A DNA stretch of 64,000 nucleotides, taken from assembly GCA_965247665.1 (NCBI GenBank), contig CBDFHH010000005.1:1612001-1676000 (forward strand), given 5' to 3'. Positions within the stretch are counted from its first letter, which is position 1; the number at the start of each line of letters is the position of its first letter. A model generated the notes under the pieces. It ran no database searches. It saw only the letters and a list, made by a program, of their open reading frames with translations, and was not told the DNA's origin. This document shows positions 17,498 to 26,414 of the stretch, piece by piece. A program made the position numbers and the translations under genes. The DNA comes from CAUZWH01 sp965247665. Its GTDB lineage: Bacteria > Pseudomonadota > Alphaproteobacteria > SHVV01.

Positions 17498-17788
17498 TTA
17501 GCTCGGCGAGGAATACGCCACGTCGCCCTCGATCGGGTCGCCGGCAGCCCACAAGCGGGCGGCGAGGTTGTTGCACCGCGTCGCGGTCGCCAAACCTGAC
17601 TCCGTCTCTTCCTCCTAGCGGGCCAGCTTCCAATATTGGTTGCCGGTGAAGAAGAACCAGCCCTGCTCGCCCCAGCGCTCCGTGACCAGCCGCGGCCTCC
17701 TGTCGCCGAAGCGGTCGCCGAGGGCGTCCGCCCAGAGCTCGTAAGGTTCGAGGATATGCGAAGCGGCCGAGATCAGCTCCGCATCCAT
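17498..17788 (-). pseudogene. Amidohydrolase 2 paralogue, truncated
   Basis: Begins at ATG 17788 with MDAELISAASHILEPYELWA, then GDRFGDRRPRLVTERWGEQG and FFFTGNQYWKLAR, closely parallel to the first 60 residues of the neighbouring full-length enzyme (ISADSHVIEP, FFFTGDQVMKI). A TAG at 17617-17615 stops it after 57 residues. The frame continues with WAAGDPIEGDVAYSSPS to another stop at 17500-17498, without the rest of the TIM barrel. The metal-site Asp of the SADSH motif is Ala here. It is the remains of a tandem duplication of the upstream gene. Confidence 0.7.
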
Positions 17789-17805
17789 GGCCTCTCCGTG
17801 CGCCG

Positions 17806-18918
17806 CTAATCGACGCCGTAGATCGATGCCGCGTTGCCGCCGACCAGCTTCTCGCGGTCTTCGTGCGAGAAGTTCTTGAACAGGTCGGCGACGAAGTCCT
17901 GGGCGTTGGTGCCGATCGAGCGCACGTGCGGGAAGTCCGAACCCCAGCAAACCTGGCTGGCGCCGACATACTCGATCGCCTGGTCGCCGAACGGATCGTC
18001 GACGATGCCGTGCCAGATGCGGTCGCGCATATAGTCGCTCGCCGGCCGGTTCAGCTTGGGTAGTTCAACGCGAGCGCCGAACGGGCCTTCCAACAGGTCG
18101 AGATACCACATGAAGGCAGGCACCCAGTTGACCTCGAACTCGCTGCATACGACCTTCAGATCGGAAAAGCGATCGAGCACCTGGCCGAAGATGAAGTCGT
18201 TGGCGAGCGGCGTCTTCACCTCGGAGAACAAATCGAACAGCCAGCCCGGCGAGGACTCGTTTTCTTCCTTGGTGTGGACGTGCGCAAAGTCGCGGACCTT
18301 GCCGGTGACGATGTGCAGGGTGATCGGCGTGTCGGTTTCCTCGGCGGCCGCCCACAGCACGTCGTAGTCCGGGTGGCGGTAGGGCGGACAGCCCTCCGGC
18401 GGCACCGTGTTGATGACCGCGCCGCGCAAGCCCTTCTTGCGGGTGCGGCGGATCTCCTCGGCCGCCCATTGCGGATCGTCCGTGGTGACCGCGGCGACGC
18501 CGAGCAGGCGGTTGGGATCCTGCGAGCAGAACTCGGCGTGCCAGTCGTTGAAGATCTGCACGGCGGCCCGCACCATGTCGCGGTTCTTGGGTAGATTGGC
18601 GGCGTGCATCACCATCGACACCACCGTAGCGTAGATCACCTCGGCTTCGACGCCGGCCTGGTCGAGAAAGGCAATACGCCGCGCCGGATCGTAAGACACC
18701 GAGGAATCGACTCCCTTGTCGCGCTGTTCTTCGTCGACCCGGCGGATCTTCATCACCTGATCGCCGGTGAAGAAGAAGGTGCCCTTTTTGCCGGCGTGTT
18801 CGTCCATGATGCGCGGCGCCAGATCGCCGAAGCGGTTATGCAGGCCGCCGGTGTAGATTTCGCAGGGCTCGATAACGTGGGAATCGGCGGAGATGATGCG
18901 GTCGAATCTGTCGGACAT
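17806..18918 (-). CDS. Amidohydrolase 2 family metal-dependent hydrolase
   Basis: A 370-residue enzyme of the same family as the gene at 969-2096. The metal motif ISADSHVIEP is at residues 9-18, LGVAAVTTDDP and ITLHIVTG (metal His) in the middle, and CWGSDFPHVRS near the C-terminus with the conserved Asp and His. The family hydrolyses or decarboxylates cyclic and aromatic acids; the substrate here is unknown. It lies between the selenoprotein and a polyamine-type ABC system, with a truncated duplicate directly downstream. Confidence 0.88.
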   Translation of the reverse strand: MSDRFDRIISADSHVIEPCEIYTGGLHNRFGDLAPRIMDEHAGKKGTFFFTGDQVMKIRRVDEEQRDKGVDSSVSYDPARRIAFLDQAGVEAEVIYATVVSMVMHAANLPKNRDMVRAAVQIFNDWHAEFCSQDPNRLLGVAAVTTDDPQWAAEEIRRTRKKGLRGAVINTVPPEGCPPYRHPDYDVLWAAAEETDTPITLHIVTGKVRDFAHVHTKEENESSPGWLFDLFSEVKTPLANDFIFGQVLDRFSDLKVVCSEFEVNWVPAFMWYLDLLEGPFGARVELPKLNRPASDYMRDRIWHGIVDDPFGDQAIEYVGASQVCWGSDFPHVRSIGTNAQDFVADLFKNFSHEDREKLVGGNAASIYGVD

Positions 18919-18958
18919 GGCTGCGTCTCGATCCTTATCTGCTGCTCCCCAGCCTTCG

Positions 18959-19102
18959 CTAACGCTTGCTGAGCGGCGTGATTTCCTTGGCCCAAATCTC
19001 GAGCCGAGCTGCCTTGCTGGCGTTGACGATCGCCTCGGGCGGCGCCCTCAGCCGGTCGACCTCCGCGGCAGCGGCGACGATACCGGTCAAGCGCACCTTC
19101 AT
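18959..19102 (-). CDS. Short ORF or gene remnant, function unknown
   Basis: A 47-residue reading starting MKVRLTGIVAAAAEVDRLR after GGAGAGGACGCCG, a plausible ribosome-binding site, and ending LEIWAKEITPLSKR. It follows the broken permease by four bases on the same strand. I cannot place it in a family. It could be the start of a gene cut short by deletion, lying where one would expect the second permease or binding-protein gene of the ABC operon. Confidence 0.35.
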   Translation of the reverse strand: MKVRLTGIVAAAAEVDRLRAPPEAIVNASKAARLEIWAKEITPLSKR

Positions 19103-20111
19103 CGGCGTCCTCTCCGGTTATCGGAATACCGAAAAATGGTGCAGATTCCCAGTCCCGTCCAGCCCGGGCGCCCCCGAAACGCCCGGCGAGACGGGCCGCG
19201 CACGCCAATGAAGCGGTCGAGGCCGACGAAGCGCTCGACAATCAGCATCAGCACCACCGACAAGCCAGCCAGCAGAGCAGAAACCGCCGCAACGGTCGAA
19301 TCGACGTTCCACTCCATATACTGGTAGATCGCGACTACTGGTAGATCGCGACCGGCAGCGTATGGGTATCGGTACCGATCAGAAAAATCGTCACCGTGAA
19401 ATCGTCGAACGACATCCTGAACGCGAACAGTGCGCCGGCAAACAGGCCCGGGCGAATCAGCGGCAGCGTGACCTTGAAGAAGGTCACGATTTGGTCGGCG
19501 CCGAGGTTCATGGCGGCTTCCTCGAGCGTGCTGTCGAGACGCCGGAGCGCCGCCGCCAGCGCAAACACCACGAACGGCGGAACGTAACAGGTCAAGCCGA
19601 TGCCGACCCCGAGATCGTGGGGTACCGGCGGGAAGATCTCGTTCTCGGTCATCAGGGCGGTCGCGATCGGCAGCTTGTTGATCCATCCGGCGTTGTCGAG
19701 CACCGGGATCAGCGCATAGAGACGGACGATGAGATTGGTGAGGAACGGGATCGCCACCATCATGACCAGGAATCCGCGCACCAACACCGAATCGGCGCGG
19801 ACAATCTGGGAGGCGAGGGGATAGCCCGGCAGGATCGCGAACACGGTGGCGATGAACGAAGGCTTGAACGTCACCCACAGGCTTTCGATGCACAGCTCGT
19901 CGGTCAGCGCCTTGACATAGTGCGCCAGGGTCAGGCCCGGCTCGACCTCCTGCCCGGTCGGCGCGTAGGGCAGCACGCTGTGTTGGAACAGCCAAGCCAG
20001 TGCCGCGAAGAAGAACAGGACGATGACCGATGATGGAGCGAGCAGGCTGACCGCCGTCGGCAAGCCCGCCGATCCGGGAGGTCTTGGTTCGGGGGTATCG
20101 ATCGTCGACAC
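19099..20111 (-). pseudogene. Spermidine/putrescine-type ABC permease (PotB-like), broken by 17-bp duplication
   Basis: An inner-membrane permease of the PotB class. The first frame starts MSTIDTPEPRPP and has helices such as SSVIVLFFFAALAWLF and GFLVMMVAIPFLTNLIVRLYA. It carries the EAAMNLGAD loop that docks the ATPase, then ends prematurely at LPVAIYQ. The sequence continues in a second frame as VAIYQYMEWNVDSTVAAV, LLAGLSVVLMLIVERFVGLDRF. A perfect 17-bp tandem duplication (19319-19352) causes the shift. Removing one copy restores one open frame. The ATPase gene upstream is intact. Confidence 0.88.
19319..19352. repeat. 17-bp perfect tandem duplication inside the permease gene
   Basis: TACTGGTAGATCGCGAC occurs twice head to tail, at 19319-19335 and 19336-19352. 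Since 17 is not a multiple of three, the second copy shifts the frame and brings in a TAG. Such short duplications arise by replication slippage and can revert precisely. Confidence 0.97.
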
Positions 20112-20136
20112 CTCTTGATCCGCCGAGACCCGCCGA

Positions 20137-21207
20137 TCAGCCGCCGAGGCGCACGATACTGTCGGCGGACCAGCTCAGCCACAGCCGGGTGCCGGCGGTG
20201 TAGGGCGTGTGGTCGCCGGCGGCCGGTACGTGCACCAGGAAATCCTTGCCGGCGACGTCGATAACGTATTCGTACCACGAACCCATGAACGCGCTTTGCC
20301 TGACCTCGCCAGCCAGGGCGCCGGTTTCCGGCGAGACGGTGATCAGCTCGGGCCGCACCTGGAAGGTGACGCGCTCGCCGACGCCACCGTCGATATCGGC
20401 AAGCTCGATCGAGCCGCCACCTTCGATCCGCACGGCGGCGATGCGGTCGCGGCGGCTTTCGATCTTGCAGGTCACGATATTGGAACGCCCCAGGAACCCG
20501 GCGACGAAGGCGTTGGCCGGCGTCACATAGACCTCGTGCGGCGTGCCCGATTGCTCGATCCGGCCGGTCGACATCACGATGATGCGGTCCGACATCGACA
20601 GTGCCTCTTCCTGGTTATGGGTGACGTTGATGGTGGTCACCCCGACCCGCTCGATGATCTGCTTGAGCTCGAGCTGCATCTCGGCGCGCAACAGGGCGTC
20701 GAGATTGGACATCGGCTCGTCCATCAGCAGGATCGCCGGTTCGATCACCAAGGCGCGGGCGATCGCCACGCGCTGTTGCTGCCCGCCCGAAAGCTGGTGC
20801 GTGTAGCGGTCCTCGAACCCGGCCAGTTGGACCAGCGCCAACGCATGGGCGATGCGCTCGCCCGCCTCGCTCTTGGCGACACGGCGCATCCGCAGTCCGA
20901 ACCCGACATTCTCACCGACCGTCATATGCGGAAACAGCGCATAGCTCTGGAACACCATGCCGATATCGCGTTCGTAGGGCGGTACCTGGTTGACGACTTC
21001 GCCCTGCAGCCGGATCTGGCCTGCATTGGGCGCGAGGAATCCGGCGATCAGCCGTAGCGTCGAGGTTTTGCCGCAGCCGCTTGGTCCGAGAAGGGTGACG
21101 AACTCGCCGCGAGCCACCTCGAACGAAACCTCGTCGACCGCCACCACCTCGCCGAACCAACGGGTGACGTCGCTCAACTGCAAGACGATATCGGCGTCCG
21201 ACTGCAT
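20137..21207 (-). CDS. Spermidine/putrescine-type ABC ATP-binding protein (PotA-like)
   Basis: Energises import by the neighbouring permease. The 356-residue protein has Walker A GPSGCGKT, Q-loop MVFQSYALFPHMTV, signature LSGGQQQR, Walker B ILLMDEPMSNLDA and switch His in NVTHNQEEA. A C-terminal TOBE/OB domain (about 250-350) is typical of PotA, FbpC and UgpC. I start at ATG 21207 (MQSDADIVLQ) over an in-frame ATG nine codons earlier. It lies 25 bases ahead of the permease gene. No periplasmic binding protein is visible next to the pair. Confidence 0.9.
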   Translation of the reverse strand: MQSDADIVLQLSDVTRWFGEVVAVDEVSFEVARGEFVTLLGPSGCGKTSTLRLIAGFLAPNAGQIRLQGEVVNQVPPYERDIGMVFQSYALFPHMTVGENVGFGLRMRRVAKSEAGERIAHALALVQLAGFEDRYTHQLSGGQQQRVAIARALVIEPAILLMDEPMSNLDALLRAEMQLELKQIIERVGVTTINVTHNQEEALSMSDRIIVMSTGRIEQSGTPHEVYVTPANAFVAGFLGRSNIVTCKIESRRDRIAAVRIEGGGSIELADIDGGVGERVTFQVRPELITVSPETGALAGEVRQSAFMGSWYEYVIDVAGKDFLVHVPAAGDHTPYTAGTRLWLSWSADSIVRLGG

Positions 21208-21324
21208 GCTGTTGCCTCTCCGGGGCGGGAGCATACAAGATCGGTACCGGGTAGCGAATCGATCGCCCGCACCGGCCGTCGGTCCCGAAGGACCTTTGTC
21301 CGGGTAGGATTATTCGGCCGCCGA

Positions 21325-22173
21325 TCAATTCGGACGATCGCCCTTGATCTGCGTGCGGTGCATGATGCGGCGCTCGCTCGGATCGAAAGCGTCGCGTCGG
21401 TGCATCACGCAGCGATTGTCCCACACGATCAGGTCGCCAACCTGCCACGAGTGCCGGGTCATGAATCGCGGTTGCACGCAAAGCGCCCATAGTCGGTCGA
21501 GAAACACCTCGCTGTCCGCGGCCGACATCCCTTCGATATAAGCCCAGCTGCGGCGCCCGAGATACAGAGCCTGAGCTCCGGTCTCCGGGTGGGTGCGCAC
21601 GATCGGATGTTTCGCGCCCGACTCCTTGCTGACGTCGGTCGGCGCCGCGGCGCCCTTGCGCAGCTCGCCGACGCTGGTCAGGCTGGCCGAATGATTGATC
21701 CTGCGCCCTTCGATCGCTTGCCGAATATCGCGTGGAAGGGAGGCATAGGCCGCTCTCATGTCGAGAAACCAAGTGTCGCCACCGTGCGCCGTCACTTCAA
21801 TCGCATACAGGGCGCTCGCCTTGGGCGGTTCCTCGATGTAGCTCATGTCGGTGTGCCATTCGGCCTCGCCGGCGCCGAGGCTGCCAAGCGGCTCACCGTC
21901 CTCGACAACGTTGGAGATGATCCACACATAGGGCAGATGTCCCGCGCCGGGAGCTTGCAATTCGGAAGCCGGATTGGGCTCGAGCTCCCCGAAGCGACGG
22001 CTGAAGGCAACCAGGGCACCATCAGAGAGCCGCTGCCCGCGGAACAGTACGACGCCCTGGTCGAGCCAAGCGCGCTCGATCTGCCGAAACATCGTGTCGA
22101 GCGGCGCCGAAAGGTCGACGCCGCGCACGGCGATGCCAAGCCCGCCGTCGAGTCGCTCGATGCTGATGGTCAT
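21325..22173 (-). CDS. TauD/TfdA family Fe(II)/2-oxoglutarate dioxygenase
   Basis: A 282-residue alpha-ketoglutarate-dependent oxygenase. The iron ligands are visible: His107 and Asp109 in EWHTDMSY, and His258 in DNRCVMHRRDAF. An Arg in ERRIMHRTQIKG would bind 2-oxoglutarate. The N-terminal RGVDLSAPLD and VVLFRGQRL match TauD/TfdA. The family desulfonates taurine or oxygenates aryloxyacids, among others. Divergent transcription from a taurine/nitrate-type ABC importer (22325-24999) suggests that importer brings in its substrate. Confidence 0.9.
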   Translation of the reverse strand: MTISIERLDGGLGIAVRGVDLSAPLDTMFRQIERAWLDQGVVLFRGQRLSDGALVAFSRRFGELEPNPASELQAPGAGHLPYVWIISNVVEDGEPLGSLGAGEAEWHTDMSYIEEPPKASALYAIEVTAHGGDTWFLDMRAAYASLPRDIRQAIEGRRINHSASLTSVGELRKGAAAPTDVSKESGAKHPIVRTHPETGAQALYLGRRSWAYIEGMSAADSEVFLDRLWALCVQPRFMTRHSWQVGDLIVWDNRCVMHRRDAFDPSERRIMHRTQIKGDRPN

Positions 22174-22324
22174 GGTCGTGGGTCTAGCGGCTCATCATCC
22201 GATTGCGCGCCGGTCTGTGCTTCGGCGGCCGTGGGCGCTATCCTATCCGTTCTAACGCGGTGAGGGTGAGCATCAATCCGCGCAGCGCAACTCACCCAAT
22301 TGTCCAATAGCTGGGGAGGAAACC

Positions 22325-23353
22325 ATGCAGCACGTGTACCGTTCTATTTCGCGCCACTTCAAACGGCTCGCGATCGCCGTGGCCGTCGCGGCGGTGATGC
22401 TGCCGCAGGCGTCCTCTGCGGCCGATCCGATCAAGGTTCGCATCGGTTGGCAGGCCTCGATGCAGGCATTGTTTTACCTGGCCCGTGAGCACGGGCTCTA
22501 CGAGAAGGTGGGGCTCGACGCGGAGTACATTCGCTTCAATGCCGGACCGCCGATTTTCGCCGCGCTGAGATCGGGCGATGTCGACATCGCCTATATGGGT
22601 GCACCGCCGGCGGCCATCGCCATCGCCCAGGGTATTCCGGTCAAGGCGTTCGTCAGCGAAGTCGACGCATCGCGCAGCGAAAGCCTCGTGGTTCACGATG
22701 ACGGAGGGATCAACACGCTTGCCGATCTCAGGGGCAAGAAGATCGCGATCTGGCGTGGCAGTTCGGCCGAGTTTGCGCTTCGCAAAGCCATGGCAAAAGC
22801 CGGCTTGACCGACAAGGATCTCGACATCCTCGACGTCGACGTGACGACGGTGGTGCCTGCGTTCGTCAAGAAGGATTTGGACGGCGTGTTCATCTGGGAT
22901 CCCTGGGCCTATCGATTGCAGCAGAGGAATGGAAGGCAGTTGGTGACCGACGCCGACGTTGGCATTCGCATGCCGGCGATCTGGATCGGGCGCGAGGATT
23001 GGCTGGCAAATCCGGAAGCGGGCAAGCGCTTCATCAAAGCGATGCAGATGGCACATGAATTGATGAAGAACGACCTCGAAGGCACCGCAAAGCTGACCGG
23101 CGAGGTGATCGGCGTCGACACCAGTGTCGCTCGCGACCTGCTTACCCGGACCGGTTATCCCACGGTCGAAGAGCAAGCCGATCCCGCGAACGTGCTGTCG
23201 GTCCATCCGGACTCGATCGCCCAAGGCCGGGGGTTGGCCAAGGTGCTCACCGAGATAGCCGAGTTCTTCGAAAGCAAGGGACGGGTGAAGTCGGTCCCGG
23301 ATATGTCAAAGAAAGTCGACAGCCGACCCGTGATGCTTGCGATCGGCGGCTGA
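22325..23353 (+). CDS. Taurine/nitrate/sulfonate-type ABC substrate-binding protein
   Basis: A periplasmic binding protein of the SsuA/TauA/NMT1 group. The 342 residues start with a signal peptide cut near SSAADP. They continue with VRIGWQASMQALFYLAREHGLYEK, the typical opening of this group, then FAALRSGDVDIAYMGAPPAAIA and LRGKKIAIWRGSSAEFALR. GGGGAGGAAACC precedes the ATG. It heads a three-gene importer operon with the permease and ATPase that follow and is divergent from the TauD-like gene. Confidence 0.92.
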   Translation: MQHVYRSISRHFKRLAIAVAVAAVMLPQASSAADPIKVRIGWQASMQALFYLAREHGLYEKVGLDAEYIRFNAGPPIFAALRSGDVDIAYMGAPPAAIAIAQGIPVKAFVSEVDASRSESLVVHDDGGINTLADLRGKKIAIWRGSSAEFALRKAMAKAGLTDKDLDILDVDVTTVVPAFVKKDLDGVFIWDPWAYRLQQRNGRQLVTDADVGIRMPAIWIGREDWLANPEAGKRFIKAMQMAHELMKNDLEGTAKLTGEVIGVDTSVARDLLTRTGYPTVEEQADPANVLSVHPDSIAQGRGLAKVLTEIAEFFESKGRVKSVPDMSKKVDSRPVMLAIGG

Positions 23354-23429
23354 CGTCCGAGCCGCGGCCGGGTCTTCGGCTTCTTCGATCACCCGGCCGC
23401 CGGCACCAACGCCGCGACGACCGAGTCCC

Positions 23430-24197
23430 ATGCGTCGACGTACCGCGTTGTGGGCCTTCGTCTCCAGTCTCACAGGCTGGCTCGCGCTGTGGTATCTCAT
23501 CGGCGCCTTGAGGATCGTCGACAGCGAGTTTCTGACGCCACCCGGCGAAATCATTGCGGTTTTCTGGGAGCTTGTGCGGGATGGGTACGCGGGCGCGACT
23601 CTCGCCGACCACTTCCTCATCAGCCTGTATCGGACGCTGTTCGGCTTTTTCGCCGCCATCATTACCGCCGTTCCGCTTGGGCTGGTTATGGGTATGAATC
23701 GTGTCGCCTACTTCGTCTTCAACCCGCTATTCGCGATTCTGAGACCGATTCCGACGATCGCTTTCATCCCGCTCGTGATCCTGTGGTTTGGCATCGGTGA
23801 AACTTCGAAAATCCTTCTGATCTACGTCGCGGCGTTTCTGTTTATCGTTCTCAATACCTATGACGGCGTGCTTCAGGTGCCGGTCAAATACCGTCGCGTT
23901 GCCGCGAATCTCGGCGCGACACCGTTGCAGATGTTCTGGCGTGTCATTCTCCCGGGTGCCGCTCCCTCGATCATGACCGGCGTCAAGATCGGCTTGGCGA
24001 TCAGCTGGGCCGTCGTCGTCGCCGCCGAGCTCGTCGCAGCCCAACACGGTCTCGGTTACATCATCATGGATGCGGCGACCTTCTTTAGAATCCCGGTCGT
24101 TTACATCGGCGTCTTGTGTATCGGTATCGTCGGGATGGCGCTCGAGATGCTGGTTGCCGGCTTCGAATGGCGCTTCGTGCACTGGCGCGGTCGCTAA
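23430..24197 (+). CDS. Taurine/nitrate/sulfonate-type ABC permease
   Basis: A 255-residue inner-membrane permease with about six helices, resembling SsuC/TauC. MRRRTALWAFVSSLTGW opens the protein. TLFGFFAAIITAVPLGLVMGMN and the EAA-type loop VAANLGATPLQMFWRVILPGA are typical. ATG at 23430 is chosen; the longer frame from 23337 overlaps the binding-protein stop and looks non-coding. The ATPase start follows the stop by one base. Confidence 0.92.
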   Translation: MRRRTALWAFVSSLTGWLALWYLIGALRIVDSEFLTPPGEIIAVFWELVRDGYAGATLADHFLISLYRTLFGFFAAIITAVPLGLVMGMNRVAYFVFNPLFAILRPIPTIAFIPLVILWFGIGETSKILLIYVAAFLFIVLNTYDGVLQVPVKYRRVAANLGATPLQMFWRVILPGAAPSIMTGVKIGLAISWAVVVAAELVAAQHGLGYIIMDAATFFRIPVVYIGVLCIGIVGMALEMLVAGFEWRFVHWRGR

Positions 24198-24198
24198 T

Positions 24199-24999
24199 AT
24201 GTCCGAGCCCGGCGCCGCCGCCGGCGCCCCCTCGAAGATCGAGCTGCACGGCGTTTCAAAGGTGTTTGCAGGAGGAACGCCGAACGAGGTGGTGGCGATA
24301 GATCGCATCGATCTTGGCGTGCGTGACGGCGAGATCTACTGCCTGCTGGGGCCTAGCGGCTGCGGCAAGACCACGATTTTGAACATGGTCGCCGGTTTCG
24401 AGTCGGCTTCGACCGGCGAAGTCCTGGTCGATCAGCAAAGCGTTGCCCATCCCGGCCCCGACCGTGCCGTCGTTTTTCAGGAGGCGACGTTGTTTCCCTG
24501 GCTCACCGTTCTCGGCAATATCTCGTTCGGCTTGAAACTCGCGGCCATCGGCGGCCGCGAGACTAAAGAGCGCGCCATGCGGTACGTCGAGAGCATGGGT
24601 CTGGCCGGTTTCGAGCACCGTTATCCCTATGAATTGTCGGGCGGCATGCAGCAGCGCGTAGCGCTGGCACGGGCGTGGGTGAACAATCCCAAGGTCTTGT
24701 TGCTCGACGAGCCGTTCGGAGCGCTCGATGCGCAAACCAAGATTGTCATGCAGGAACTTCTGCTCGATCTGTGGGAGGAGTACCACACCACCATTCTCTA
24801 CATTACGCATGACGTTGAGGAAGCCATATTCCTCGGCGATAGGATCGGCGTTATGTCGAAGCGACCGTCGAAACTGCGTGACGAGCTGGTGGTCGACGTA
24901 CCCCGTCCGCGCACGATCGACCTGACGACCGAGGACACCTTCGTCGGTCTGAAACGGCAAATCCTCGGGCTGATTCGCGACGACATGGCGCTGCGCTAG
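24199..24999 (+). CDS. Taurine/nitrate/sulfonate-type ABC ATP-binding protein
   Basis: A 266-residue ATPase like SsuB/TauB. It shows Walker A GPSGCGKT, Q-loop VFQEATLFPWLTV, signature LSGGMQQR, Walker B VLLLDEPFGALDA and switch His in ITHDVEEA. VMSKRPSKLRDELVVDVPRPR near the end is typical of this group. ATG at 24199 follows the permease stop by one base, so the genes are probably coupled. It completes the importer begun at 22325. Confidence 0.94.
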   Translation: MSEPGAAAGAPSKIELHGVSKVFAGGTPNEVVAIDRIDLGVRDGEIYCLLGPSGCGKTTILNMVAGFESASTGEVLVDQQSVAHPGPDRAVVFQEATLFPWLTVLGNISFGLKLAAIGGRETKERAMRYVESMGLAGFEHRYPYELSGGMQQRVALARAWVNNPKVLLLDEPFGALDAQTKIVMQELLLDLWEEYHTTILYITHDVEEAIFLGDRIGVMSKRPSKLRDELVVDVPRPRTIDLTTEDTFVGLKRQILGLIRDDMALR

Positions 25000-25302
25000 C
25001 GGTAGTCCGGTGCGCCCCATGCCTCCGGAAATCCACACCAGCGGGACGTACCGGCGTGCCGCCTTCCCGCAATCCGCTCTCCCTTACCACGAACATGCGT
25101 AATCCGACTGTTTTCAGAGCCTTACGAGGGTCGGCGGATGGTTCCCAATCCCGGCGGCGCGCTGTTTCTTTCCGGCTTTGGGCAGGACGGGGAGGCGAGC
25201 ACCAATCGCTCCCGCCGAACTCGCCGACTCCGTACTCGACCGGCGCCTGACACTCTGCCTATACCATCCAGATTCTTGCCAACGAGCGCTAAAGGAAACG
25301 GC
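25000..25302. other. Intergenic region without a supported gene
   Basis: About 300 bases after the ABC operon. The frame that continues into the following esterase has arginine-rich, non-conserved residues before GTG 25303. A short reading from 25020 has no recognisable content. It presumably holds the promoter of the esterase gene. Confidence 0.4.
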
Positions 25303-26178
25303 GTGGGATCGGTCTATCGCGACCTGACCGCCGCAGAACTCGACGCGCAGTACGACGTCGAAGCTGCGGTACCGGAGCTGCCGCATATTATGGCGGACTA
25401 CGAGGCCCGCAGTGCCACGGTTCGTAACGGCGGCAACGCCCGAACCGAAGTGGCCTACGGCAACGACCTGCTGCAGACCCTGGATCTATTCACGCCGGCA
25501 AATGCCGCCGCAGCGCCGATCCACATCTACATCCACGGCGGCTATTGGCGCGGCGGCAGCCGTATCGGCCGCGCCTTTCCAGCGGATATTTTCAATGCGG
25601 CCGGCGCCATCTGGATCCCCATCGACTATCGTCTGGTACCGGCGGTCGGCCTCGATGACGCGGTCTCCGACGTTCGCGATGCGGTCGCATGGGTTTATCG
25701 CAACGCGGCAAAATGGGGTGGGGACCGCGATCGCATCTACGTGTCCGGCACCTCGGCGGGCGGCCATCTCAGCGCGATGCTGATGCTCGACGGCTGGCAA
25801 GGCGACTTCGGTGTACCCGATAACGTGATTAAAGGGGGGTGCCCGATTTCGGGTCTGTTCGACCTCGAACCGCTGCGCCACACCAAGGAGAACGAAACGC
25901 TTGGTCTCGACGACGATCTGATCGCCCGCAACAGCCCTATCCTGCACGTGCCGGCAACAGCGAAGCCGCTGATCGTCGCCTGGGGCGCAAAGGAATCCGA
26001 CGAGTTCAAACGGCAATCGCGCGACTTTGCCGCCGCTTGGCGCGCCGGGGGTCACCCGACCGAAGAGATCGAGCTGGCCGGCCACGACCATTTCAGCGCG
26101 ATCGCCGAAATGGCCGATCCGGACGGGGCCCTGCTGCGGACGGTCTTCGCGCAGATCGGTCTAACGCCCTGCATCTAG
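25303..26178 (+). CDS. Alpha/beta hydrolase, esterase or kynurenine-formamidase-like
   Basis: A 291-residue serine hydrolase. HGGYWRGGSR forms the oxyanion-hole HGG motif, GTSAGGHLSA the nucleophile elbow (Ser in G-x-S-x-G), and GHDHFSAI the catalytic His, all as in the HSL and formamidase-like branches. The start is GTG 25303, preceded by AAAGGAA at good spacing; the first conserved residues YRDLTAAELDAQYD follow at once. A second similar hydrolase lies at 33178-34047. The gene is at the left side of the Rieske/TRAP catabolic island. Confidence 0.88.
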   Translation: MGSVYRDLTAAELDAQYDVEAAVPELPHIMADYEARSATVRNGGNARTEVAYGNDLLQTLDLFTPANAAAAPIHIYIHGGYWRGGSRIGRAFPADIFNAAGAIWIPIDYRLVPAVGLDDAVSDVRDAVAWVYRNAAKWGGDRDRIYVSGTSAGGHLSAMLMLDGWQGDFGVPDNVIKGGCPISGLFDLEPLRHTKENETLGLDDDLIARNSPILHVPATAKPLIVAWGAKESDEFKRQSRDFAAAWRAGGHPTEEIELAGHDHFSAIAEMADPDGALLRTVFAQIGLTPCI

Positions 26179-26325
26179 GCCCGCTTTAGGGCGGCGAGTG
26201 GCGAAACATAATCCTCGAGGGCGGGGCTAACGACGCCATTCTCGAAGATTAGGATATGGTCCTTGCCGAACAATTGCGCGGTCATTGCCCCGAGCACCGC
26301 GAATAAAAGGACCGCGTCCGGTGCG
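26175..26325 (-). pseudogene. QueC-like PP-loop protein, internal remnant
   Basis: The minus strand reads SPHRTRSF, then one frame over FAVLGAMTAQLFGKDHILIF and ENGVVSPAL. This is the pattern of QueC-like (7-cyano-7-deazaguanine synthase-like) proteins, which carry RTRSFLFAVLAA and FENGVVSLNLP. The N-terminal PP-loop and the C-terminal cysteine cluster are missing. The cysteine-cluster half of such a protein, same strand, is found at 40100-40384 beside tRNA-Lys. Together they may be two parts of one former gene. Confidence 0.5.
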
Positions 26326-26414
26326 GGGACTCTTTGCAATTTCGGGTCTGTTCGACTGGCTAGCTCATCGCTGTCGGGATATGTTTGATCTCCGGCAGGA
26401 AGGGGAGGAAGGGA

